A stretch of 64,000 bases of DNA from Brassicibacter mesophilus (GCF_050433385.1 NZ_JBNPXI010000009.1:62001-126000), one strand, 5' to 3'. Positions 1 to 8,504 are shown, numbered from the stretch's first letter. A program made the numbers and translations. Notes: a model not told the origin generated them from the sequence alone.

Positions 1-1086
1 ATTTTTATCGAAACCTAAATCCTCAATTGCTTCAAGTAGTCCTTCATCATACTCAGTGTATTTAATATATCTTTCATTCTCTCCATTATAAAGAACTAAC
101 ATGATATATAAATGATTATCATATCCACTATTTCCGATACACAAGATTAATTTTTGTTCATTATATTTTCCTATAAGGTATTCAAAATAAATATCTCCTG
201 ATTTTTTACTTCTAGCACTTACTATTTCTTCTATATCTTCATTATTATCTTTGAAGAATCCATCATCAATGAATTTATATCCTAAAGCTTCAATTTGAGG
301 TGTAAAATTCTTATGAAGCTCCATCCAAAAATTATATTCTAATTCAGCTTTAGCATAAGGAATAACTTGTGCAAGCTGTTCTGCTATTTCAAGATTATTG
401 CCCCTTAATAATAATTCTTTTATCTCCATCTTCAATCCCTCATCAACTGTATTTGTAATTTTCTCTATTAATTTAGAGTATTGATTTAATGTTTCTCTGA
501 TTATAGGAAGTAGTGGTGTTCTACCAGAACAAATACATTCATTAATCCACTCTATGATGTGGTGCTTAAAAGATATACATTGATAGACTATATCGCTATC
601 CCCTACACTAAATTCACTTGCTTCTACCCCAATTAATGTTAGATAGTATATATAGTATTGCTTGCCTGTCTTTAAAGCATATTCATTATATCTTTTAAGT
701 TGGTTTCTCTGATCCCCTGCATCAATTTTAATTTCTATAATAAAGATATTGTCTTTATTCTCAATAACTAAATCAATCCTACCTAGGCTTCCAATACTTC
801 TTTCTCTTTCCACTTTGACAGTAGTAAAATCAAAATCATCTATTTCTAAAATATCATTTATAAAAATTTTTAGATATTCAATCCCTTGGTTATGACTTCC
901 TTCGGGATTTAATAATTCAAATATAAATGCTGAGTGAGTTTGAACCTCTAATCTTTCCATATTTAAAATAGAAAATATATTAAAGAATCCTCCAGTTTCC
1001 TTCTGAACAGTATTATACTTTTCAATAATAGTATTTATTTGCGATAACAGTGATTGATAATTAATAATATCGAAACCTTTTTTCAT
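1..1086 (-). CDS. PD-(D/E)XK nuclease superfamily protein, partial
   Basis: The frame is open from an ATG at 1086 to the window edge, giving 362 residues with the C-terminus missing. The N-terminal half holds a nuclease-like core: GRIDLVIENKDNIFIIEIKI gives the D...E-x-K signature, followed by DAGDQRNQLKRYNEY, the Q-containing helix typical of RecB-like PD-(D/E)XK proteins of the PDDEXK_4 type. A predicted role is DNA or RNA cleavage; the substrate cannot be read from sequence. The gene starts 7 bases after the stop of the HEPN-like gene, with GAGTAGGGA as a ribosome site inside that gene's end, so the two are co-transcribed. The pairing suggests a small defence or toxin-like module (inference). 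Confidence 0.75.
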   Translation of the reverse strand, partial: MKKGFDIINYQSLLSQINTIIEKYNTVQKETGGFFNIFSILNMERLEVQTHSAFIFELLNPEGSHNQGIEYLKIFINDILEIDDFDFTTVKVERERSIGSLGRIDLVIENKDNIFIIEIKIDAGDQRNQLKRYNEYALKTGKQYYIYYLTLIGVEASEFSVGDSDIVYQCISFKHHIIEWINECICSGRTPLLPIIRETLNQYSKLIEKITNTVDEGLKMEIKELLLRGNNLEIAEQLAQVIPYAKAELEYNFWMELHKNFTPQIEALGYKFIDDGFFKDNNEDIEEIVSARSKKSGDIYFEYLIGKYNEQKLILCIGNSGYDNHLYIMLVLYNGENERYIKYTEYDEGLLEAIEDLGFDKN

Positions 1087-1093
1087 AGTATCC

Positions 1094-2002
1094 CTACTCT
1101 TCCATAGCAAATTCTTCATCTATCTCTTCACAGATTTTTACTAATTTTTCATATTTCTGTTCTAACGACTCTATTGTTAATTTATATTCCATGTCACTTA
1201 GTTCTTCATAAGTATTTAGTAATCCTTCTAATTTATTAATCAAGTAATCTATATCTTTATATAAATGAAATACCGAATCCAATGCTTCAATAGAAAAATA
1301 CCTTTCAGCTATGCCTTCTTTAATTTCTGAAAAAACATCTTTTATACAGTCAAGATTTACTTGAATAAAGGTGTCATTATCATAAAGTTTAGCAAAGTCA
1401 TAGTAAATAGATCCATCAATCATATCCATTAATGCTTTATTTTTAAATTTACTTTTATGTGACTTATTTTCATTGTTAAGCTTGTTAATAATCTCATTTA
1501 GTATATTAGAAACTTGATTTTTCTGCTTTTTAACTAAATCAATTATATTAACATCTTTAAATTCCATTTCTTCATTTATAATTTTAGATAAATATTGAAA
1601 TCCTCTTTTATTTAAAGTTATCTGTGATATATAGATATAGGATGGATCTTTATGTCCCCTTTTAGTTGGATGTCCTATTGTATCATTTCTGATTTCTCTA
1701 ATCTCATAAAGTTCAGGATAGTCCCTTTTTAGGTTCACTTCTATATTAAATATCTCTGATAGATGCTTAATAGCATCTTGCTGAACAAATAATAATTGTA
1801 ATAAGCCATATGTATATAGATACTTTCCTCCTACCTCTGCAGGATAGTCGCTATTATTATAGAATTCAATTCCCCATGTAGTATCTTCCAATACATCTAG
1901 AGAACTACAAACTTGATGCCAATGAGTTAAGTTTTTCATTAACTTATATTGTGTATGTGGTTCATTAATATAGTCTCTTACTTCACCAATTAAATCCATC
2001 AT
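1094..2002 (-). CDS. HEPN-like protein, first gene of a nuclease operon
   Basis: About 302 residues, mostly helical. It contains IREIRNDTIGHP, an R-x5-H motif that fits the Rx4-6H active site of HEPN ribonucleases, preceded by the helix YTYGLLQLLFVQQDA seen in a common HEPN-like family. An upstream TTG is in frame, but ATG at 2002 is better placed behind AAAGGA. The promoter region has a perfect TATAATGTTA/TAACATTATA inverted repeat. Its downstream partner is the PD-(D/E)XK protein. HEPN proteins usually cut RNA, or act as antitoxin-like partners; which applies here is unknown. The family call rests on the motif and helix pattern only. Confidence 0.6.
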   Translation of the reverse strand: MMDLIGEVRDYINEPHTQYKLMKNLTHWHQVCSSLDVLEDTTWGIEFYNNSDYPAEVGGKYLYTYGLLQLLFVQQDAIKHLSEIFNIEVNLKRDYPELYEIREIRNDTIGHPTKRGHKDPSYIYISQITLNKRGFQYLSKIINEEMEFKDVNIIDLVKKQKNQVSNILNEIINKLNNENKSHKSKFKNKALMDMIDGSIYYDFAKLYDNDTFIQVNLDCIKDVFSEIKEGIAERYFSIEALDSVFHLYKDIDYLINKLEGLLNTYEELSDMEYKLTIESLEQKYEKLVKICEEIDEEFAMEE

Positions 2003-2085
2003 CCGAATCAATCCTTTATAAAACTATTTACTTCCATTGTAAGTGATTATTGATATTTTTAACAGTCTAATTATATACAAACATC

Positions 2086-2111
2086 TATAATGTTATCAAG
2101 GTAACATTATA
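2086..2111 (-). promoter_or_regulatory. GTT-N8-AAC promoter of the HEPN operon
   Basis: Perfect 10-bp inverted repeat TATAATGTTA / TAACATTATA around a 6-base centre. The most symmetrical copy of the element-wide promoter motif; drives leftward. Confidence 0.65.
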
Positions 2112-2121
2112 AACCAGTATA

Positions 2122-2150
2122 AATTTAAAAAGACACCTAATCTAGGTGTC
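2122..2150 (-). terminator. Terminator after the Spo0E-like gene
   Basis: Stem GACACCT/AGGTGTC with a 5-base loop, followed on the minus strand by a T-rich tail. Confidence 0.7.
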
Positions 2151-2171
2151 CTGACATTACATCATTAAATT

Positions 2172-2339
2172 TTATAAAAAGATATCAAACTCAATTTTAG
2201 TATATTGAACTATTAGCTCGTCCAATTCTTGGCTAAGACTTAATATTTTATCTTTTGATACATTATTGTCTATTATTTTTCTATTCAAGTCTTCTTTACG
2301 AGACTCTATTTCTAGTTGTAGTTGTTCCTTTCTGGTCAA
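2172..2339 (-). CDS. Spo0E-like aspartyl-phosphate phosphatase, 55 aa
   Basis: A short frame starting at TTG 2339 behind AAAGGGG and ending at 2172 gives 55 residues. It shows the Spo0E family signature SQELDELI after an N-terminal helix of Q/L/E residues; the length matches the family (50-85 aa, two antiparallel helices). Spo0E-type proteins remove phosphate from Spo0A and delay sporulation, so a copy on a mobile element could tune the host's sporulation decision. The gene has its own terminator at 2122-2150. The TTG start is inferred from the ribosome site; no ATG is available. Confidence 0.75.
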   Translation of the reverse strand: MTRKEQLQLEIESRKEDLNRKIIDNNVSKDKILSLSQELDELIVQYTKIEFDIFL

Positions 2340-2443
2340 GCCTATATTCCCCTTTCCTAATTGACACTATCCAACATTATATGTAAAATTCATCCAAGTT
2401 TCAAGAAAAACTGTATTTTTCCTATAATTTTTTGAAGTAGACA

Positions 2444-3067
2444 TTATTGACTATTTAATCTAAAAGCTCTGACTTGGTTAATAAGTTTTTGATTATCTGT
2501 GTTTTCTTTTAAGAAATTTAGAACATACTTTTTTCTATCCTTAGAACCATCTACAATAGATTCAAATAATTCTTTACCAAACCTTCTCAAGTCTTCTTTA
2601 TTAACGTTATTAATAAGTTCCAAGCTGTCCTTTAAAATAGAACGATAAAATCTATAGAAATAATAATTTTTTATTTGGTAATGTTCCTTTTCAAATTTAC
2701 TAAGTGCTAATATTTGGACTTCTTCTGTTCTAGAATTTATAGGTATATAATCATACAAATGTGGAAATCTATTTACAATTTTCTTTGCTAATTCTTCATC
2801 TACAATTTTTTCATTGTCATATAATTTATTTAATAAACTGGCTAATAGTTCATGATTAAGCTTTTCACAGTTAAGCAGTTTATTTAGTATATCTTTATCT
2901 AATATATTTTTAAATCTATCAGATGCTCTCCAACCTAAATCCTCTCCACCTAGTTCAGCAAATCTTATCAATAAGTTTTTGGTTATTAATGGTCCTGGTA
3001 TATCTTTGATTTCAAATTTACTATCTAATTTATCTAATACTTCTTTTGGATAAATTAATTTGCTCAT
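2444..3067 (-). CDS. DUF4116-like helical protein
   Basis: 207 residues, acidic/basic helical, no membrane segment. The stretch VNRFPHLYDYIPINSRTEEV resembles the DUF4116 repeat pattern (helix, then YIPxxxRT). It is a paralogue of the protein at 58086-58799: both begin with YPKE(V/L)L, have ELGG near residue 40 and the LYDY(I/L)P block. Strong AGGAGG ribosome site before ATG 3067; starts 4 bases after the preceding gene's stop, so they form an operon. Function unknown; DUF4116 proteins are common in giant viruses and in some mobile elements. Confidence 0.7.
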   Translation of the reverse strand: MSKLIYPKEVLDKLDSKFEIKDIPGPLITKNLLIRFAELGGEDLGWRASDRFKNILDKDILNKLLNCEKLNHELLASLLNKLYDNEKIVDEELAKKIVNRFPHLYDYIPINSRTEEVQILALSKFEKEHYQIKNYYFYRFYRSILKDSLELINNVNKEDLRRFGKELFESIVDGSKDRKKYVLNFLKENTDNQKLINQVRAFRLNSQ

Positions 3068-3071
3068 ATTA

Positions 3072-3596
3072 TTAATCCTCCTTTCTCATTCTTCCAATTA
3101 CTGTCGCTCTATTCCAAAGTTCTTTAGTGGTGAAGTTTCTTGTTAAGTTCCAATACCACCCTAAAAATTCTTCTTGGTCTACATTGTTATTTATCATATC
3201 TGTCCATATTTGACATAAAGCTTTTCTTATCTTTTCTGTAAGTCCAATTGCTCTTAAAACTTCTACCCTATCATAAGAATTAAGAAGTATAATGTTAAAA
3301 ACATTGTTTTCATTGATAATATAATTTTCTAGCTCATTATCTTCATATATATTAGAATTAAATACACATTCTTGAACCATTGACCCGATTTTAATTAGTA
3401 ATAAGTGAAATGATTTTTTTTCATTACTTAATACTCTAAACTCTAAATTTCCATTAGTGTAATTTTTAATCTCCTCTTTACAAGGGTAACGAAACTTACT
3501 AATAAAGAATGGGAAATCTCCTAATAACTGTAGTGTATTACCTTCTACTGTGTTAATTTTTAATGGAAAACTCTCTCCTACTGCAATTTTCATCAT
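3072..3596 (-). CDS. Hypothetical protein
   Basis: 174 residues, soluble, no motif recognised. First gene of a two-gene operon with the DUF4116-like gene. It has the second promoter-linked palindrome (3678-3695) about 80 bases upstream and a leader containing TCAAGTTAAAAGCTAGCTTGA, nearly repeated before the gene at 30328. AAAGGAGCTGATTTATT precedes two consecutive ATGs at 3596 and 3593. Confidence 0.65.
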   Translation of the reverse strand: MMKIAVGESFPLKINTVEGNTLQLLGDFPFFISKFRYPCKEEIKNYTNGNLEFRVLSNEKKSFHLLLIKIGSMVQECVFNSNIYEDNELENYIINENNVFNIILLNSYDRVEVLRAIGLTEKIRKALCQIWTDMINNNVDQEEFLGWYWNLTRNFTTKELWNRATVIGRMRKED

Positions 3597-3677
3597 AATA
3601 AATCAGCTCCTTTTTTATTTTTTCAAGCTAGCTTTTAACTTGATTAATTAAAGGATAGCACCTGTGATAATATTATA

Positions 3678-3695
3678 ATTCCATTAAAACAGAAT
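3678..3695 (-). promoter_or_regulatory. ATTCYRTTWWAAYRGAAT palindrome
   Basis: 18-bp quasi-palindrome 82 bp upstream of the gene starting at 3596; one of nine copies in the window. Confidence 0.55.
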
Positions 3696-3717
3696 TTAAT
3701 ATTATAAATAAAAAAGG

Positions 3718-4026
3718 CTATAACCCCATGCTCTGTAATACCTGATCCATTACCTCTTCTAAAAAAATACTGTCTCTTTTGTTATATTGTTTAGCCCCTC
3801 TCTTAATTCTTTTAATTAATGATTTAGATAAATAAAAATTAACTGCTTTCTTCTCTACTTTCTCAGATGGTGGTGTAATACTAATTGTAAATACTTCTTC
3901 TGGTTGCTGATTATCTTTAGTATCTTGGGCTTCTTTTTCTAATGTGGGTTTTGTCTCCTCGGCTCTTTTTTTCTGCTCTATCATTTGCTTTTTTATATGG
4001 TCAAAGTTTCCGAATTCCTTAGACAA
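3718..4026 (-). CDS. Small ParB-like partition protein
   Basis: 102 residues. A charged, probably disordered N-terminus (1-60) is followed by a ribbon-helix-helix-like segment: a predicted strand KAVNFYLSKSL, then helices IKRIKRGAKQY and SIFLEEVMDQVLQ. Its ATG overlaps the ParA stop by 8 bases. That arrangement, a short ParA followed by a small DNA-binding partner, is typical of type Ib plasmid partition, in which the partner binds the centromere and also represses the operon. The family call comes from context and predicted fold; sequence alone is weak. Confidence 0.7.
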   Translation of the reverse strand: MSKEFGNFDHIKKQMIEQKKRAEETKPTLEKEAQDTKDNQQPEEVFTISITPPSEKVEKKAVNFYLSKSLIKRIKRGAKQYNKRDSIFLEEVMDQVLQSMGL

Positions 4027-4771
4027 TTAAGCTCACCACTCTTTCCACAACTTTCAAGAAGATTTCACTAGCCTCTGGATCGTATTCAAAAACTGTTTTT
4101 CCTAACTTTCCAGCTTCTGAAATTTTAGTTCTTACAGGTATCTCAGGTGTCAGAATGTCCTGCTCTGAAAAGAACTCATGCAAGAAAGCTAAATTTTCTT
4201 TACTATCATTAGTTATAGAATTAAACATATTAGGAATGACAGCCTTTATAATTGATGGTGATAAATACATTTCTGAGATATAATCATAAATATTTCCTAG
4301 CGATCTTACGGATGCACTCTGAAGTTGGACTGGTAATATTAAACTATCCACATAACAAAGAACTGCATCGTTAATCTTGTTTCGGGTGGGGGCACTATCA
4401 AATAAAACAATATCAAAGTCCATTTGCTCTAAATCTTTTAATTTATGAGATAATATTTTGTCAATTCTACTTGATTTATGAAGTTCCGAATCTACATACT
4501 CTAATTGATTATTGGGAATAAGATATAAGTTTTCCCTGGCTTCAATAATGACATCTTCTAGTCTAGTTGGATTTTTTATATCAAATAAATCATCAAATGT
4601 TTTATTATATTGGTCTTTATGTATTCCTAAGAAAAGACTTGAATCGTTTTGCGAATCGAGATCAATTAAAAGTGTTTTAAATCCAATTTTACTAAAAGCA
4701 TGACTTAGATTCACACTCAAGGTGCTTTTGCCAATTCCTCCCTTTCTACCGAAGACAGCTACTTTTTTCAT
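4019..4771 (-). CDS. parA: ParA family partition ATPase
   Basis: 250 residues with a deviant Walker A motif, GRKGGIGKSTLS at residues 8-19, then LLIDLDSQNDSS (switch I-like) and DIVLFDSAPTR (Walker B). There is no N-terminal DNA-binding domain, as in short type Ib ParA proteins. It uses ATP to position plasmid copies along the nucleoid. The window-wide GTT-N8-AAC promoter lies at 4787-4811, 16 bases before the ATG. Together with the downstream small partner and the AT-rich repeats at 5.2-5.4 kb it makes a complete partition locus and supports an extrachromosomal, low-copy element. Confidence 0.93.
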   Translation of the reverse strand: MKKVAVFGRKGGIGKSTLSVNLSHAFSKIGFKTLLIDLDSQNDSSLFLGIHKDQYNKTFDDLFDIKNPTRLEDVIIEARENLYLIPNNQLEYVDSELHKSSRIDKILSHKLKDLEQMDFDIVLFDSAPTRNKINDAVLCYVDSLILPVQLQSASVRSLGNIYDYISEMYLSPSIIKAVIPNMFNSITNDSKENLAFLHEFFSEQDILTPEIPVRTKISEAGKLGKTVFEYDPEASEIFLKVVERVVSLIV

Positions 4772-4786
4772 AATAGAACCCTCCTT

Positions 4787-4811
4787 TAATGTTTTCTTGT
4801 GAACATTATTA
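4787..4811 (-). promoter_or_regulatory. GTT-N8-AAC promoter of parA
   Basis: Minus strand TAATAATGTTC...AACATTA; 8-base spacing. Drives parA-parB. Confidence 0.55.
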
Positions 4812-4816
4812 AATAG

Positions 4817-5074
4817 CTACTTTTTCACTTCAAAAGTTAAAATATTACTTTCCTTATCATAATAAATAAAACTATTAATTATCATATAGCCTAGTTGATT
4901 TAAAATAACTTCACATTTCTTAAATAAAGTTGACTCAACTTCATCTACAAGCATTTCAGATTCATCGTTTATAGTTAAATATTGTGCTTCATCTTTATCT
5001 AGTTGGATATTAGCTCCGATCATAGAGTTGTCATCTAACATATAAAACACTTCTAGAATTTTAATATTAACCAC
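4817..5074 (-). CDS. Hypothetical protein upstream of parA
   Basis: 85 residues or fewer, acidic in the middle, no motif recognised. The start is uncertain: GTG at 5074 has only part of AGAAAGAGG before it, and an in-frame ATG (MLDDNSM) lies 11 codons in. It precedes parA in the same direction but parA has its own promoter, so it may be an independent unit. Confidence 0.5.
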   Translation of the reverse strand: MVNIKILEVFYMLDDNSMIGANIQLDKDEAQYLTINDESEMLVDEVESTLFKKCEVILNQLGYMIINSFIYYDKESNILTFEVKK

Positions 5075-5221
5075 CTCTTTCTATTTGGCTTACACCTCAG
5101 TGTTTACAACACTTAGAAGGTCATCTAGCTTAGCAACATGTTATCACAACAATATTGACTCATCAACTACTTTTTAATAGAAAATATCGTTTTTTCAACA
5201 CTTTAAAAAATAATTCTTTCT

Positions 5222-5403
5222 ACTGTCGAATTATCAATATTTTAAATAGTTTATTTAATAATTTAATTAACTGTTAAATCTATTGTTTATTTTTATCTTT
5301 ATTTCATTGTTGATTATTTAATTTATTTAACCGTTTATTTAATAGTTGTTTTAACTATATTTTCTACTGTTGATTTAATATAGTTATGTTGAGTTTATTT
5401 AAC
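5222..5403. repeat. AT-rich repeats, candidate centromere
   Basis: At least three copies of GTTTATTTAA (about 5250, 5331 and 5392) among related TTTAAY/RTTTAA and GTTGATTTAA units, just upstream of the partition operon. The position and repeat style fit a parS/parC site bound by the small ParB. This is inference. Confidence 0.4.
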
Positions 5404-5538
5404 ATACCAAGAAGGTATATTTCTGAATACTCTATTTTGTTTGTAAAGATATTTTTAATTGTTATCTTAACTTTTTAATGGTATATCAAGTCATTCTCTG
5501 AAAGAGATAAAGTTTGAGTTTCATTGATTACTTAAGAA

Positions 5539-5605
5539 CCAAAAAAGGAAGCTCTCACTCAATAAATATTTTACTATATATTTTATAAATGACTTCCTTT
5601 TTTGG
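5539..5605. repeat. 13-bp stem with 41-base loop
   Basis: CCAAAAAAGGAAG pairs perfectly with CTTCCTTTTTTGG. The stem resembles the closing helix of the leader RNAs elsewhere in the window. Confidence 0.5.
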
Positions 5606-6374
5606 CCATTATCAGATCTGACCCGTTAGGTAGACCCCAGACAAATCAAATCATAAGCAATTTATTTTTTATTATAATAACTTATATTGAGATTTGATTT
5701 GCTGTTATCGGAAAACTTTCCAACTCTTCAATATTTGATTATTATTTATAATATCTTAACTTCTGGAAAGTTTAAATCAATGATAATTCAAACATTAAAA
5801 CTCTTCTAGAAATAGCTCTCTTTTAGAAGAGTTCTTTAAATAATTGAGAATTAATACTTTCCTTATTTAATAACTTTCTCTTTAAGAGTTTTTAAATTCA
5901 TTATGAAACAATGTTTGATGTGAAGAAAAAATATATTTAAATTTTATATTTTAAATTTCATTGTTCTAAAAAAGGGTAGATCTCACCTTAAGTCCCTTAT
6001 TTTCTAAAGGTCATAAAAAAGCTATAATGCTTTCTATGACTAAATTATCTTACTTTAGAAGCAATAAATAAGATAATAACCAAAAGAAAATCTTCGAGTC
6101 TCACTCTGTCCTCACCTGGAACACGATAAATATTGAACTATTGCATCAATATTTTCTATTCCGATCTATTTATGCTATTCCTTATGGGGCACTCCCTAGA
6201 AACCTGCCGAAGAAGGTGCTATTTCAGAAAGGAGGAAACTTCCTTTTTAAACAGGTTCTACTATCTTGTTGTAGATTGCATATATAGATACTTAGTGACA
6301 CCTGCTGACTTTTACATCAACGTAGTCGGTCTTTACTCACCTCTTTGTTTTGAGCTCTGCAACTTAGGATTTTC

Positions 6375-6533
6375 CTAATTACCAGTTTCACCTAGGACAA
6401 TAAAACTTATCAAAAATTTGTCCCGATCAAGGTTTTCAAACTTATATTGGCTTTTAGCCTCTTCTAGCTTCTCTTTTATTATCAGAATCTCTGTTAATAA
6501 CTGATATATACCTTCTTTAATTTCATCCTTCAA
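6375..6533 (-). CDS. Possible 52-aa helical protein
   Basis: Frame starting at TTG 6533 (or GTG at 6542) and ending TAG at 6375. It encodes a plausible helix with EIKEGIYQLLTEILIIKEKL and ends GETGN. Start signals are poor because the GGGAG lies inside the hairpin ACTCCCA/TGGGAGT; if real, translation would be controlled by that hairpin. Low certainty. Confidence 0.3.
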   Translation of the reverse strand: MKDEIKEGIYQLLTEILIIKEKLEEAKSQYKFENLDRDKFLISFIVLGETGN

Positions 6534-6924
6534 AACTCCCACGAGTGGGAGTAGTCAAGTTAAAGACTTTTTGAAAGAATAAATCTTTATAGAAATTATT
6601 CGACCAGCTCGGCTCTACTCTAAAAGGTATAACCCCAATTATTTTAATTGTAAGGTTTTTCTCTATTCAATTTGCTCTATAAAGATCGAAGCCTACACTC
6701 CTTATAGAACCTATTACTTTTTTTGCTTCATAATAGGATTTTAAAGTTTTTATAATAAGAAAAGTGCTACCAGCCTTTTAAGCCGATAGCACTTGTATAT
6801 ATTAAACACTTATAAGTGTCGAATAATCCGATCTAATTGAATAATCCACCTACCACTGCATACTATTAAGTATAACAATGTTTCAGTAAGTGATTGTTCT
6901 TGTATCTGCTTTACAAGGCAATCG

Positions 6925-6953
6925 GCTAATCAGTTCTTCCAAAACTGATTAGC
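6925..6953. repeat. 11-bp perfect stem-loop
   Basis: GCTAATCAGTT / AACTGATTAGC with a 7-base loop. No T-tract follows, so it is not an obvious terminator. Confidence 0.5.
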
Positions 6954-6993
6954 GACTGGAACATTTTCTATTTTGTTTTTAATAATATATTAT

Positions 6994-7016
6994 ATTGTTA
7001 TAATAGTAACTTTATA
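6994..7016 (-). promoter_or_regulatory. GTT-N8-AAC promoter into gene-poor region
   Basis: Minus strand TATAAAGTT...AAC with 8-base spacing; no ORF follows downstream. Confidence 0.45.
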
Positions 7017-7064
7017 AATACATTTTTATAAAATAGTGTTCTATATCGTCTGAACCTTGCAATT

Positions 7065-7096
7065 AAAAAACATTGATCGCCAAATCAATGTTTTTT
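7065..7096. terminator. Bidirectional terminator-like hairpin
   Basis: AAAAAACATTGAT / ATCAATGTTTTTT around a 6-base loop. Confidence 0.65.
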
Positions 7097-7214
7097 AATA
7101 TACACTTGTTTGTAAATTTATATTGCCGTATAAATTTACGAAAGTAGGATCGACATGATACCTCTAGTTATAAGTTTTATATTAATAAATATAGCTTTAC
7201 TTGCTATATTTAAG

Positions 7215-7246
7215 TTCATAAAGCATGCATTTTCATGCTTTATGAA
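7215..7246. terminator. Terminator-like hairpin
   Basis: Perfect 13-bp stem TTCATAAAGCATG / CATGCTTTATGAA followed by AAAA on the plus strand. Confidence 0.5.
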
Positions 7247-7292
7247 AAAACATCATTAAACCCTCAATTTTTAGAGACAAGTGATTGTTTTT

Positions 7293-7321
7293 AACCACTT
7301 AGGCTAACGAACTAAGTGGTT
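7293..7321. terminator. Terminator-like hairpin
   Basis: AACCACTTAG / CTAAGTGGTT with T-rich sequence on both sides. Confidence 0.55.
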
Positions 7322-7521
7322 TATTATTTTGTATTTCAGTATAAGCATTACATAAGAAAACAATAAATTAACAGCTCTCTTATATATGGCTTATCCCTTT
7401 TCAATGCAATAAATCTTAATCGTCAATTTAAACTTGTCAGCGAATATTATATTCCAGTATAACATTCACGAAAGGTGTGAAAATATGACTTTTACCATAC
7501 TATTATTAATATACTATATTA

Positions 7522-7545
7522 TATTGTCCTAATAGTAACATTATA
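7522..7545 (-). promoter_or_regulatory. GTT-N8-AAC-type promoter, divergent from the ART gene
   Basis: Minus strand TATAATGTTACTATTAGGAC; one base off the motif (GAC), 8-base spacing. Would transcribe the gene-poor region. Confidence 0.45.
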
Positions 7546-7645
7546 ACTAGAATTAGTTCTATCACGACTTATTTTAGAAATTTATATAGAAACCCTTTTT
7601 ACCTTCATGATAAAATATAATGGTCTAAAAGAAGGAGGAATTAGT

Positions 7646-8374
7646 ATGGTTGCTATAACTAAAATGAACAATGAAGCACTAAAAAAGATCGGAGTAAATT
7701 CATTAGAAGATTTTAAAAAGTATTTTGGTGAAGAAACAAATAATATTTATTACAGCGAGAAGGATTACTTTAAATTTTTCTACTTAGATTTTAATGATTA
7801 TGTTTACTTACCATTACCTGCTACTGATTTAGATACTTTAAAACAGTATAATATCTATGAATCAATTCTTTTTGAAAAAGAAAAAATCAATAATATAATC
7901 AAGAAAAAGGAATTTGAAGACTTATTCTTTATGATTGATAAACAATTCTTATTTAAGGCTTATGAAGATCTATTTAATAAAATCCCTGACAATATTAAAT
8001 TCCCTTGTTTCAGAATAGTCTATATGAGATCTGAATACGGTTTTGCTGAACTGAATAGTGATTTCATAAAGAAAGTATTTTCATATCAAAATGACAAAGA
8101 ATTTCTTAAAGAGTTAGACTTTGATGGCGATGATTACTTAACTGTTTATAGGGGTGAAGGCTCTCAGTCTAATACAGTTGATAATGCTTTTTCTTGGAGC
8201 ATCGATGAAGAAAGTGCTCTATTCTTTGCTAATAGATTTGGTGAAGACAATGCTAGACTTTATACTGCCAAAATACATAAAGACAATATTATAGATTATA
8301 TAACTCAAAGAAATGAAGAAGAAATTCTTCTACTTCCAGAACACCTTGAAGATATAGAAGAACTTGAAATCTAA
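7646..8374 (+). CDS. Putative ADP-ribosyltransferase-fold protein
   Basis: 242 residues from ATG 7646, chosen because it follows AAGGAGG at the right distance; an earlier in-frame ATG lacks one. The C-terminal third has the layout of an R-S-E ADP-ribosyltransferase: YRGEGSQS (Arg169), AFSWSIDEESALFFANRF (Ser183/Ser185) and QRNEEEILLLPE (Glu224-226). Such enzymes transfer ADP-ribose from NAD to proteins, nucleic acids or small molecules. There is no signal peptide, so it would act in the producing cell, as phage Alt-type or toxin-antitoxin ADP-ribosyltransferases do. The N-terminal 150 residues are unrecognised. It is one of only four clear plus-strand genes. The family call is motif-based and untested. 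Confidence 0.6.
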   Translation: MVAITKMNNEALKKIGVNSLEDFKKYFGEETNNIYYSEKDYFKFFYLDFNDYVYLPLPATDLDTLKQYNIYESILFEKEKINNIIKKKEFEDLFFMIDKQFLFKAYEDLFNKIPDNIKFPCFRIVYMRSEYGFAELNSDFIKKVFSYQNDKEFLKELDFDGDDYLTVYRGEGSQSNTVDNAFSWSIDEESALFFANRFGEDNARLYTAKIHKDNIIDYITQRNEEEILLLPEHLEDIEELEI

Positions 8375-8384
8375 TCATTAACAC

Positions 8385-8420
8385 AAATACTCCCTCCCTC
8401 TAAAGAGGGAGATAGTATTT
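8385..8420 (+). terminator. Strong hairpin after the ART gene
   Basis: AAATACT...CTCCCTC / GAGGGAG...AGTATTT, 14 paired bases with a small internal loop. It lacks a following T-tract, so it may instead be part of the leader of the next gene. Confidence 0.45.
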
Positions 8421-8504
8421 GCTCAAGTTAAAGCATTTCATCATTCCTCAAAGACCTGTTTCTCAGCTTCAGCAGGATGGTGTCGCCTTTTCGTCAAGTT
8501 AAAA

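Larger units (their letters stand above)
5100..7600. other. 2.5-kb gene-poor region rich in stem-loops
   Basis: No convincing protein gene other than a doubtful 52-aa frame. It holds the AT repeats above and many long stems: 5539-5605 (13-bp stem CCAAAAAAGGAAG), 6925-6953, 7065-7096, 7215-7246 and 7293-7321. Two GTT-N8-AAC promoters at 6994-7016 and 7522-7545 point leftwards into it, so it is probably transcribed into non-coding RNA. The core AGATCGG of the 57-59 kb leaders recurs near 6155 and 6830. Confidence 0.5.

Noticed and set aside
6133..6378. 81-aa plus-strand frame
   Set aside because: No ribosome site, cysteine- and aromatic-rich random composition, and it lies across the structured non-coding region.
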